A DNA stretch of 64,000 nucleotides from Phascolarctobacterium_A sp902463975 (GTDB lineage Bacteria; Bacillota; Negativicutes; Acidaminococcales; Acidaminococcaceae). Shown one piece after another: positions 7,169-13,518 of the stretch. How positions within the stretch are numbered: position 1 is the stretch's first letter; the number at the start of each line of letters is the position of its first letter. The position numbers and the translations under genes are program-made. The stretch lies in the NCBI RefSeq assembly GCF_902463975.1, contig NZ_CABQHJ010000001.1:62001-126000 (forward strand), read 5' to 3'. Below the pieces are notes generated by a model, which searched no databases, had not been told where the DNA came from, and saw only the letters and a list, made by a program, of their open reading frames with translations.

Positions 7169-7197
7169 TTGTCAAAAATTTGTTTACATGATACAAT
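7169..7197 (+). promoter_or_regulatory. Promoter of small toxin mRNA, locus C
   Basis: TTGTCA (7169-7174), 17-bp spacer, TACAAT (7192-7197); the mRNA is expected to begin near GGACAACCG at 7203. Confidence 0.7.
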
Positions 7198-7260
7198 AAT
7201 AAGGACAACCGTGTTGCAGGGTGGCGTTGCCGAAATTCCGTTGGAATGGAGGTGATGTCT

Positions 7261-7347
7261 ATGGTATATTACACCTTCCAGGATCTTATGATTTTTGGTA
7301 TGTTTATACTGGCATTGCTGACGTTCATTTTTAAGAACAAAAAGTAA
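7261..7347 (+). CDS. Small hydrophobic holin-like toxin peptide, locus C (28 aa)
   Basis: It encodes MVYYTFQDLMIFG, the hydrophobic stretch MFILALLTFIF, and the end KNKK: a third close paralogue of the peptides at 1002 and 2892. GGAGG lies 8 nt before ATG 7261. An ATTCC/GGAAT hairpin with a GTT loop sits just upstream of the ribosome site, replacing the different but also paired hairpins of loci A and B. A consensus promoter lies 64 nt upstream of the ATG. Single membrane helix; toxicity is inferred from the family. Confidence 0.75.
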   Translation: MVYYTFQDLMIFGMFILALLTFIFKNKK

Positions 7348-7357
7348 AATGCACATA

Positions 7358-7446
7358 GAAAAACCGCCTCTGTAATTTGCCGTTCACTGAGGCGGATTTT
7401 CTGACACTATGAATCGGCAACCCACCTTGTGGGCGGTTGTCTTTCT
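7358..7446 (-). ncRNA. Antisense antitoxin RNA, locus C (copy 1)
   Basis: It is read from a promoter at 7453-7480 (TTGCAA, 16 bp, TATAAT on the minus strand). The 5' block at 7416-7441 is the same 26 nt as in locus A. It ends at the shared terminator 7364-7395 and overlaps the toxin mRNA 3' end. Confidence 0.65.
7364..7395. terminator. Shared bidirectional terminator, locus C
   Basis: CCGCCTC and GAGGCGG form a perfect 7-bp stem; TTTT follows in both directions. It lies 16 nt after the toxin stop. Confidence 0.75.
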
Positions 7447-7452
7447 ATTTTT

Positions 7453-7480
7453 ATTATACCACATCCATATATTTTTGCAA
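7453..7480 (-). promoter_or_regulatory. Antitoxin promoter, locus C copy 1
   Basis: Minus-strand TTGCAA (7475-7480), 16-bp spacer, perfect TATAAT (7453-7458). The same promoter is repeated 141 bp away for copy 2. Confidence 0.7.
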
Positions 7481-7499
7481 TACAGTAATCCAGACATAA

Positions 7500-7587
7500 G
7501 AAAACCACCCAAAAACTTGCCAGTAGCAGGGTGGATTTTCTTTTCACTATAAAACCGGCAACCCACCTTGTGGGCGGTTGCCTTTCT
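7500..7587 (-). ncRNA. Orphan antitoxin RNA, tandem copy 2
   Basis: The whole antitoxin unit (promoter, 5' block, terminator) of locus C is repeated with a 141-bp period, but no toxin ORF faces it. The 5' block at 7557-7582 reads GGCAACC instead of GACAACC, which completes the outer stem with GGTTGCC. The terminator stem has changed from CCGCCTC/GAGGCGG to CCACCC/GGGTGG (7505-7534) while staying paired, followed by TTTTC. Kept promoter and pairing suggest it is still made. It lies downstream of the porin gene on the same strand. Confidence 0.6.
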
Positions 7588-7593
7588 ATTTTT

Positions 7594-7621
7594 ATTATAC
7601 CACATCCATATATTTTTGCAA
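7594..7621 (-). promoter_or_regulatory. Promoter of the orphan antitoxin copy
   Basis: Minus-strand TTGCAA (7616-7621), 16-bp spacer, TATAAT (7594-7599), identical in hexamers to the copy 1 promoter. Confidence 0.65.
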
Positions 7622-7628
7622 TACAAAA

Positions 7629-7652
7629 CCCCCTCACCTTTCGGTGAGGGGG
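7629..7652 (-). terminator. Terminator of porin gene 1
   Basis: CCCCCTCACC and GGTGAGGGGG form a perfect 10-bp stem with a GAAA loop on the minus strand, followed by TTTTG. Confidence 0.85.
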
Positions 7653-7699
7653 CCTTTATACGCGCGTGTATTATTTTGTGTTACTTGCTAATCGTTAAA

Positions 7700-8944
7700 T
7701 TAGAAAGTGAAGGTCAGGTCAGCCCAAACGCGTTGGTCATCAACCTTGCTGTCCAGTTTGCTTTCGGTGTCGTAGTAAACTACAGTACCAACGATGTTTT
7801 TAGCGAAGGTGTAGTTAGCGCCAACGCCATAGCCTTTGAAGCCTTTGTTATCAACGCCATAATCGCCAAAGCTGTTAGCATCAGTGGTATGTGCAACATA
7901 GGTCATGCCACCCAGGTCATAGTAGTTAGCGAACAGGCCCCAGGAACCAGCTTCAGAAGCTTCAGCACCTTTATAGGTCAGGCCAACAGTCCAGCCATCA
8001 TCATCAATACCAGTTACATCTTTATCATTTTCGCTCATGTCGCCTTTCAGGTACATAGCAGACAGATTTACATCGCCCATGGTGTAGTCGCCGCCAACAT
8101 ACCAGATAGCATTATCAACATTGGTATCATCATTTTTAATGCCCATGTCTTTGAAGTTTACATAACCAGCAGCAAGGTTCAGTTTATCAAATGCGCCACT
8201 CAGTTCACCACCGCAGTAGTTACCAAAAGAAGCATCATCAACAGCATCAGTACCTTTACCAGCAAAGCCAGTTACTTTAACTTTATCGCCATAGGAAACT
8301 TCAACGCCATCAGCTTTTGCATCATAGATGTTGCCGTTTGCCAGGAATGCATTGTAACGACCAGCAGTTACGTTCAAACCACCGATTTTACCTTCAACAT
8401 ATGCACGAGCAAAGGAAGTTTCTTCGTCACCGGAGTTAGGGGTACCAGCAAAATCTTGGGTATTTTCAATCATGCCAGTGTAGGACCAGTCATCATTTAC
8501 TTGACCAGTTACCCAAATACGGGAACGCAGATCATTCTCAAAAGATTTGCAGTTGCCGTTTGCATCATCAGCATCTTTTTCTTTGCTCATGTATTTGTAA
8601 CGCAGTTCGCCGGTTACTTTTACATTATCAGCTTTTTTCTCCAGGTTAGCAACGCGAACGCCCAGGTTGTCCAGTTCGTCAGCGAATTCAGCAGCCAGTT
8701 TATCAACGTTAGCACCTTTTGCCATTGCTTTAGCAACGATTTGAGCCATTTCATAACGGGTCATCAGCTTGTCGCCACCGAAGGTGGAGTCGCCGTAGCC
8801 TTCGATTACGCCAGCAGCAGCCAGTTTGTTGATGCTGTCATAAGCCCAATGACCAGCAGGAACGTCAGAGAACGGGTTAGCAGCGTAAGCGGAAGCAGTT
8901 ACGCCCAAAGCCATAGCCATAGCTAATACTAAAGATTTTTTCAT
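7700..8944 (-). CDS. SLH-domain outer-membrane porin (OmpM-like), paralogue 1
   Basis: The 414-aa precursor has a signal peptide (residues 1-21, cleavage after AYA), an SLH domain at about 25-80 (ANPFSDVPAGHWAYDSINKL), a short coiled coil (about 80-112, DELDNLGVRVANLEKK), then a Gly/Tyr-rich beta-barrel of alternating strands ending in DLTFTF with terminal Phe. In Negativicutes such proteins tether the outer membrane to peptidoglycan through the SLH domain and act as porins. The start is ATG 8944 with AAGGAGG; an upstream in-frame extension lacks a signal sequence. Residues 1 to about 112 are almost identical to the paralogue at 11616-12839, but the barrel is not. The leader is long (about 180 nt) and contains a conserved 27-nt element. 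Confidence 0.9.
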   Translation of the reverse strand: MKKSLVLAMAMALGVTASAYAANPFSDVPAGHWAYDSINKLAAAGVIEGYGDSTFGGDKLMTRYEMAQIVAKAMAKGANVDKLAAEFADELDNLGVRVANLEKKADNVKVTGELRYKYMSKEKDADDANGNCKSFENDLRSRIWVTGQVNDDWSYTGMIENTQDFAGTPNSGDEETSFARAYVEGKIGGLNVTAGRYNAFLANGNIYDAKADGVEVSYGDKVKVTGFAGKGTDAVDDASFGNYCGGELSGAFDKLNLAAGYVNFKDMGIKNDDTNVDNAIWYVGGDYTMGDVNLSAMYLKGDMSENDKDVTGIDDDGWTVGLTYKGAEASEAGSWGLFANYYDLGGMTYVAHTTDANSFGDYGVDNKGFKGYGVGANYTFAKNIVGTVVYYDTESKLDSKVDDQRVWADLTFTF

Positions 8945-9033
8945 TTTAATTTCCTCCTTTAGGAAAATACATTTGAAAAATTCTGCTATGCTTCTTCGCC
9001 TTGGCTTTGATAATCGGCTCGCCGCAGCTTTCA

Positions 9034-9060
9034 GTAAGAGTTGCCTTGTTTCCTCTACCA
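9034..9060 (-). promoter_or_regulatory. Conserved 27-nt leader element, porin 1 copy
   Basis: This 27-nt stretch is identical to 12915-12941 in the other porin leader, while the surrounding leader sequences differ. On the transcript it can form a small hairpin: GUAGAG pairs with CUC and UAC around a purine-rich loop containing GAAACAAGG. It lies about 90 nt before the start codon. No known riboswitch is recognised; it could be a site for a regulatory RNA or protein. Confidence 0.5.
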
Positions 9061-9125
9061 TACTCTTTGCAGTCTGCATTTTTCGCAGCCCTCAGCAGTT
9101 AGCATAAGCATTTTTTCATATGCTT

Positions 9126-9154
9126 ATTGTACCACGTTTATAACTATACTACAA
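9126..9154 (-). promoter_or_regulatory. Promoter of porin gene 1
   Basis: Minus-strand TTGTAG (9149-9154), 17-bp spacer, TACAAT (9126-9131), giving a leader of roughly 175 nt. Confidence 0.65.
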
Positions 9155-9261
9155 GGGTTTCACAAATTTTTCTTAAATTCGGCAAATAAAGAAGCTCTTC
9201 TTTTCGAATAATCATTTGTATGATATTTTTCCTTTGAAGCTATTTACTCGCAATTTAAAAC

Positions 9262-9293
9262 CGCCTCTGCAAAATTTACAGAAGCGGCTTGGT
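9262..9293 (-). terminator. Terminator of the exported 183-aa protein gene
   Basis: CCGCTTCTGT and GCAGAGGCGG form a near-perfect stem on the minus strand, followed by TTTTAAATT. Confidence 0.75.
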
Positions 9294-9312
9294 GTTTTAA
9301 GCTAATATAGAA

Positions 9313-9864
9313 TTATTTAACACGCAGAGCACGGTCTACTTCGATGCGTACTGCACGGCCAAATTCTTCATGAGTCCAATCCCAACGGCTGGTCAGAGCT
9401 TCAGGAATGGTTTTGTCGCTGTAAATGCGATGCTCATAAGCTTTACCGGTGAGCTTGTTGTAAGCAACTGCATAGCCTTGCAGGTCGATTTGCAGCTTAC
9501 GCTCTTCGCTGGAATCGATAGCTTTGTCATCCAGCTTGTCCAGTTGAACAGCGATAACGATGTCAACATCGCCGTCTTTAGCAATTTTTTCCAGAGTTGC
9601 AGCACTGGGAACCTTGTTGCCAATCTTAGCATCATTAATAACAGCGGTCAGCTTGTCGTTTTCTACTACCACAAAGCCTTTTTTGCTGTTCAGCACGGAC
9701 AGAGCGTTTTTGTAGAAAACCTGATTTGCCAGCTCGTCTCCGCCTTCAACGTTGTTAATCAAAGGCAGCAGGGCAACGCTTGCAGCTTCAGCTGCACCAA
9801 AGCAGGGGATGCTGAAGCAGATAGCCATAACAGTCATCAATAAATAACGTAAAACCTTTTTCAT
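9313..9864 (-). CDS. Exported protein with CsgG/LpoB-like N-terminal pattern, function unknown
   Basis: The 183-aa protein starts with a signal peptide (MKKVLRYLLMTVMAICFSIP, likely cleaved after AEA near residue 28) and has no lipobox Cys. The mature part begins VALLPLINN, then FYKNALSVLNSKKGFVVVEND and KIAKDGDVDIVIAVQLDKL. This alternating strand/helix pattern resembles the periplasmic CsgG/LpoB/TolB-N class, and that comparison is tentative. The start is ATG 9864 with GGAGG, not the upstream in-frame ATG. It is a single-gene unit with its own terminator, between an AlbA_2-type gene and porin 1, so a cell-envelope role is likely but unproven. Confidence 0.6.
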   Translation of the reverse strand: MKKVLRYLLMTVMAICFSIPCFGAAEAASVALLPLINNVEGGDELANQVFYKNALSVLNSKKGFVVVENDKLTAVINDAKIGNKVPSAATLEKIAKDGDVDIVIAVQLDKLDDKAIDSSEERKLQIDLQGYAVAYNKLTGKAYEHRIYSDKTIPEALTSRWDWTHEEFGRAVRIEVDRALRVK

Positions 9865-9986
9865 TCTTATTCCTCCAGACGCATTAAAGTAATGCAGAAT
9901 ATAGGTATATTTTAACATAAATCTATAGAAAAATACAGTGTTTGCTAAAAATTTTCTGACTAGGGAGTCATTATGGGTAAAGCCTC

Positions 9987-11408
9987 TTAGCTGAAATATT
10001 TTTGATTGGGACTTTTAGGCGTATCAGGCATAGTCATTTTAATTTTTCCACTTTCAATCAACGGCTGTACATATCTTTTAATGGCATAAGACATAGATTT
10101 GACTGCAAGGAAATCACAAATTTCCTTTCTGCTTCTTGGTATATGACAAAAAGCAATCAGGTCATTATCATCAACAGATTCTTCTAATGATTTTTTGTAA
10201 AACTTGACGATAAAATTACCTCGTTCATCTAAAAAATCTGCCGGCACTAAATTATAAGCCTTCATTTCACGTCTGATAGTTGGTATTCCGGAATATCTGT
10301 TTTCAGTTATGCCCAAAACCTCTAATGCCAAAGCCAACACCGGATTCCTTGTATCTGCCTGAACCTTACCAAGCTGATCTATGCTCATACGCCCATAAAT
10401 TCCGCCAGGATTACGTATTTCCATTCTATCTTCAAACATTAAAATCTGTATAGGCATTCCTTCTGTATGTATACTGTAATCTCTATGAACAAGGGCATTT
10501 AAGATTGCTTCCCTGATTGCGGTAACAGGATAATCAGTGCGGTCCTCTCTTTTGCCTGTTGCCGGATTTATTATCGTTTTTTTGCGCATATTTCGTTTCA
10601 CAAACGAAATAGCCTCTTCCAACATCTCCGGAATTGTTCCCTCAATCCGTGCATTGTCCGTAAACCGCGCTCCGTCACTATCAACTTCACCTATTTCTTT
10701 TCCTGGCACAACAACAGCTGTAATACAAAATTGTGGAAAATAAGCCTGAGGATAAAGACTAAATAAAAGCACACTGCTTAATGTTACAATATGATTGCGG
10801 GTTATACTCATCAATTCATAAATACTTTGCTCGTCCATAACCGACAGCTTTGGTTTGCCCTCTTTAAGCAAAATTATATATTTCTCCAAAGCAGTTTTAT
10901 CAAGTGCTTGCAGTGAAGCTCGTTTAACCTCACGTATATCATCCTGATACTTTTTTCTGTAAGCTTCGTAGCTATATATTTCATATTCTGTCATTGGCTC
11001 ATCACTATCACCAATGCGAGTATATGAACCCTTTAAACGTCCCTTGCCTTTGTAATAGCATGGGCGTTCCGCAAGATCAACACCTGGTATCTCAGCAGCA
11101 GCAAAAGTCATTCCATCCTTTTCAACAACTGTCAAAATAGGTCGGACAACAGGCTCCATTTGCAGACATTGCTCATTTATCTTTTTTTGAATATCCTGCG
11201 CATCATAAATGCCTACTTCTTTGTAGCCCTGTGCTTCATCAACACCAAAGACAATTATGCCACCACTATCTTGATTGGAGAAGCTGGATAACGAATCATA
11301 CAGACGCGTAGGACAGCCTTTTTCAGCACTCTTTAATTCTAGAGTTTGCGTTTCACACTTTATGTTTTGAATGTACTCTAGTTGTTGTAAGAGTTCTTCA
11401 TTTGTCAT
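9987..11408 (-). CDS. AlbA_2-domain ATP-binding protein (RecG-like putative regulator)
   Basis: The 473-aa protein begins with an AlbA_2 (Schlafen-related) DNA-binding domain at about 15-130, with LELKSAEKG and SFSNQDSGGIIVFGV. A GHKL-type ATPase segment (HATPase_c_4) follows near 300-420, with AIREAILNALVHRDYS and MEIRNPGGIYG. The end is wHTH-like (CHIPRSRKEICDFL). These proteins are often annotated as transcriptional regulators or RecG-like helicases and are common accessory genes. The start is ATG 11408 with AAAGGAGAAA. The gene is visibly more AT-rich than its neighbours and sits between the two porin paralogues, which hints at acquisition. A 20-bp perfect palindrome lies just upstream of its promoter. 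Confidence 0.8.
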   Translation of the reverse strand: MTNEELLQQLEYIQNIKCETQTLELKSAEKGCPTRLYDSLSSFSNQDSGGIIVFGVDEAQGYKEVGIYDAQDIQKKINEQCLQMEPVVRPILTVVEKDGMTFAAAEIPGVDLAERPCYYKGKGRLKGSYTRIGDSDEPMTEYEIYSYEAYRKKYQDDIREVKRASLQALDKTALEKYIILLKEGKPKLSVMDEQSIYELMSITRNHIVTLSSVLLFSLYPQAYFPQFCITAVVVPGKEIGEVDSDGARFTDNARIEGTIPEMLEEAISFVKRNMRKKTIINPATGKREDRTDYPVTAIREAILNALVHRDYSIHTEGMPIQILMFEDRMEIRNPGGIYGRMSIDQLGKVQADTRNPVLALALEVLGITENRYSGIPTIRREMKAYNLVPADFLDERGNFIVKFYKKSLEESVDDNDLIAFCHIPRSRKEICDFLAVKSMSYAIKRYVQPLIESGKIKMTMPDTPKSPNQKYFS

Positions 11409-11454
11409 TTGAGTTTCTCCTTTCAAAATTTCACATTTCACTATTCTATTTTAG

Positions 11455-11483
11455 ATTTTAGCATTATTTTAATTTTTTTACAA
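11455..11483 (-). promoter_or_regulatory. Promoter of the AlbA_2-domain gene
   Basis: Minus-strand TTGTAA, 17-bp spacer, TAAAAT, with the -35 hexamer directly abutting the palindrome at 11484-11527. Confidence 0.55.
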
Positions 11484-11527
11484 CAACTAAAATAACAAGT
11501 GAAGGATTTCACTTGTTATTTTAGTTG
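11484..11527. repeat. Perfect 20-bp inverted repeat upstream of the AlbA_2 gene
   Basis: Two 20-bp arms, read outward-in as CAACTAAAATAAC and AAGTGAA, flank a 4-base GGAT centre with no mismatches. There is no T-run typical of a terminator, and porin 2 already has its own terminator at 11540-11566. The position just upstream of the -35 suggests an operator, possibly autoregulatory; a strong cruciform or hairpin is the alternative. Confidence 0.7.
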
Positions 11528-11539
11528 CCCACACTAGCA

Positions 11540-11566
11540 AAAAACGACCGCCCTTCCGGGCGGCCA
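11540..11566 (-). terminator. Terminator of porin gene 2
   Basis: GGCCGCCC and GGGCGGTC form a GC-rich stem with a GGAA loop region on the minus strand, followed by GTTTTTTG. Confidence 0.85.
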
Positions 11567-11615
11567 TCTTCTTATACGCGCGTGTTAAATGTTAGGTTGT
11601 TGTATGTGGTTGGAA

Positions 11616-12839
11616 TTAGAAAGTGAATACAACTTGAGACCACAGGGTTTGTGCGTCTTTGTTGCCTTCTTTTTGTTCCAGATCATAGTATTCAACCTGG
11701 CCAACGATGTTCTTAGCGAAGGTGTAGTTAGCAGCTACGCTGTAGCCTTTGAAGCCTTCAGCGCTGGTGAACAGTTTATTATCAGCAAGGCCATTCATGG
11801 TGTGGTCGATATAGGTGGATGCACCTTGGTCATAGTATTTAGCAACTAAGCCCCAAGAACCAGCTTTAGCAGCTTTTGCACCTTTGTAGGAAGCAGTTAC
11901 TACAAAACCGTCGTCGTCGCCTTTGTAACCATCTTTATCGCCATTCAGGTACATAGCACCCAATTTGAAGTTCTTGTCGAATGCATAGTTAGCAGCAACA
12001 GTCCAAATGGTATCATCAATATCTTTAACTTCTTTTACATCTTCAAATTTGTAGTAGCCTGCAACCAAGGACAAGTTTTCAACTTTGCCGGACAATTCAG
12101 CATAGTAGGTGTCTTTTGCATTAGCTGCTTTAGCTGGAGTTTCAAGACCAGTTGTATGAGCAGCTTTACCATAACCAGCAGTCAGTTTAACGTCCTTGCC
12201 GTAAGCAACTTGAACGCCGTCAAAACGGTTATCATAAACATTGCCTTCGGACCATTTTGCATGATAACGACCAGCTTGAACAGCCAGACCGCCGAGCTTA
12301 CCATTTACATAAGCACGCTGGAATTTAGTGGTTTCGTCGCCTTTATCATTTTTCAGATCTTGGATATTTTCCAACATGCCGGTATATTTCCAGTCATCAT
12401 TGATTTGGCCATTTACCCAAATACGGGAACGCAGTTGAGTTGCATAACCAACTGCTTTGCCATCAACAGTAGCATCATGATCAACATAATGATAACGCAT
12501 TTCGCCAGTTACTTTAACGTTGTCAGCTTTTTTCTCCAGGTTAGCAACGCGAACGCCCAGGTTGTCCAGTTCGTCAGCGAATTCAGCAGCCAGTTTATCA
12601 ACGTTAGCGCCTTTAGCCATTGCTTTAGCAACGATTTGAGCCATTTCATAACGAGTCATCAGTTTGTCGCCACCGAAGGTGGAGTCGCCGTAGCCTTCGA
12701 TTACGCCGGCAGCAGCCAGTTTGTTGATGCTGTCATAAGCCCAGTGGCCAGCAGGAACGTCAGAGAACGGGTTAGCAGCGTAAGCGGAAGCGGTTACACC
12801 AAGAGCCATTGCCATTGCGAGTACTAAGGATTTTTTCAT
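11616..12839 (-). CDS. SLH-domain outer-membrane porin (OmpM-like), paralogue 2
   Basis: The 407-aa precursor has the same signal peptide, SLH domain (about 25-80) and coiled coil (about 80-112) as the paralogue at 7700-8944, nearly identical at both DNA and protein level. The beta-barrel differs, from about residue 116 to the terminal VVFTF. The predicted role is an outer-membrane channel anchored to peptidoglycan. ATG 12839 has GAGGAGG upstream. The 5' leader is about 195 nt with the shared 27-nt element and a stem-loop (GAGTAA/TTACTC) near its 5' end. Gene 1 and gene 2 are separated by two unrelated genes, so they are not a simple tandem. Confidence 0.9.
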   Translation of the reverse strand: MKKSLVLAMAMALGVTASAYAANPFSDVPAGHWAYDSINKLAAAGVIEGYGDSTFGGDKLMTRYEMAQIVAKAMAKGANVDKLAAEFADELDNLGVRVANLEKKADNVKVTGEMRYHYVDHDATVDGKAVGYATQLRSRIWVNGQINDDWKYTGMLENIQDLKNDKGDETTKFQRAYVNGKLGGLAVQAGRYHAKWSEGNVYDNRFDGVQVAYGKDVKLTAGYGKAAHTTGLETPAKAANAKDTYYAELSGKVENLSLVAGYYKFEDVKEVKDIDDTIWTVAANYAFDKNFKLGAMYLNGDKDGYKGDDDGFVVTASYKGAKAAKAGSWGLVAKYYDQGASTYIDHTMNGLADNKLFTSAEGFKGYSVAANYTFAKNIVGQVEYYDLEQKEGNKDAQTLWSQVVFTF

Positions 12840-12914
12840 TGTAATTTCCTCCTCTTATCTTAAGAGATTTTTATTTATTACAAAATCCTTCGCAAGTCCC
12901 CACCTGCAAGTCCG

Positions 12915-12941
12915 GTAAGAGTTGCCTTGTTTCCTCTACCA
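12915..12941 (-). promoter_or_regulatory. Conserved 27-nt leader element, porin 2 copy
   Basis: Identical over 27 nt to 9034-9060 in the leader of the other porin; flanks differ. It lies 76 nt before the start codon. Confidence 0.5.
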
Positions 12942-13041
12942 CGCAAAGCTTCGCCTATGTCAAGGATTTCATAATCAAGGGGTGAAATTATAGATTGGAG
13001 TAACTCTCTTTGCGATTTACTCTAATCTAAATCATACTTAT

Positions 13042-13070
13042 ATTATAATCATGGGTGACTACCTAGTCAA
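13042..13070 (-). promoter_or_regulatory. Promoter of porin gene 2
   Basis: Minus-strand TTGACT (13065-13070), 17-bp spacer, perfect TATAAT (13042-13047). Confidence 0.75.
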
Positions 13071-13206
13071 GAGTCTTTTTTAGAAAATTCTTAACAGAAT
13101 AAGAATTATTCCTAGTAAGAATGTTTACAAAGACCAGACAGCGCCTTGCACAGGCCTGCCAGCGTTGTAGTAAAACACTTGCCAAAGTCATTTTTAACGC
13201 GTTTTA

Positions 13207-13288
13207 AAGTATACTTACGAAAATCCCTGAAAAATTGAAAGTATACTTTCGGAAATTCGTCGAAAATCGTAAGTATACTTTCAATTTT
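13207..13288. repeat. Array of three palindromes AAGTATACTT at exact 32-bp spacing
   Basis: The 10-bp palindrome AAGTATACTT occurs at 13207-13216, 13239-13248 and 13271-13280, starts exactly 32 bp apart, about three helical turns. Flanks extend the symmetry: copies 2 and 3 form an 18-bp-arm inverted repeat (with AAAATTGA/TCAATTTT), and copies 1 and 3 share ACGA/TCGT flanks. This looks like a multi-operator or iteron site. It lies 137 bp upstream of the porin 2 promoter -35 and downstream of the DUF554 terminator. No protein is known to bind it. Confidence 0.7.
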
Positions 13289-13319
13289 GCTTGTGCTGTC
13301 CTTTTTTCTGCGCAAGCGC

Positions 13320-13363
13320 AAAAAAAGCAGCAGTACCATGCGTTCGGCACTGCTGCTTTCAGA
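13320..13363 (-). terminator. Terminator downstream of the DUF554 gene
   Basis: AAAGCAGCAGT and ACTGCTGCTTT form an 11-bp stem on the minus strand, followed by TTTT. It is about 155 nt beyond the DUF554 stop. The stretch between holds an imperfect hairpin (CTGACT/AGTCA near 13485) but no gene that I can support. Confidence 0.75.
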
Positions 13364-13518
13364 GGGTTGATGTTGTGAAAGGATGTATAAAGAAGAAAAG
13401 GGGTATTGTATATCAGCTAGAGGGATTAGCTAACTGATGAGCTTATTATAAAGCCAACTGACTGATTAGTCAATGGATATTCTGTGAACTTTGCATCGTT
13501 TTGATGAACTCTAAAAAA

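Noticed and set aside
7384..7626. Minus-strand ORF with a repeated WMWYNKNRK peptide
   Set aside because: The repeat reflects the duplicated antitoxin RNA gene and its promoters; the frame runs through terminators.
7568..8926. 452-codon plus-strand ORF opposite porin 1
   Set aside because: Shadow of the porin gene, with no ribosome site and no domain; porin 2 shows a similar shadow at 12156-12827.
11484..11527. Intrinsic terminator for porin 2
   Set aside because: The palindrome lacks a following T-run at the right place and a clear GC-rich terminator is already at 11540-11566.
13207..13288. CRISPR array
   Set aside because: Only a 10-bp palindrome repeats and the 22-bp intervals are related to each other; no cas gene is nearby.
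13112..13339. 75-codon minus-strand ORF over the three-palindrome array
   Set aside because: No ribosome site, low-complexity composition, and the signal is better explained by the palindromic DNA repeat.
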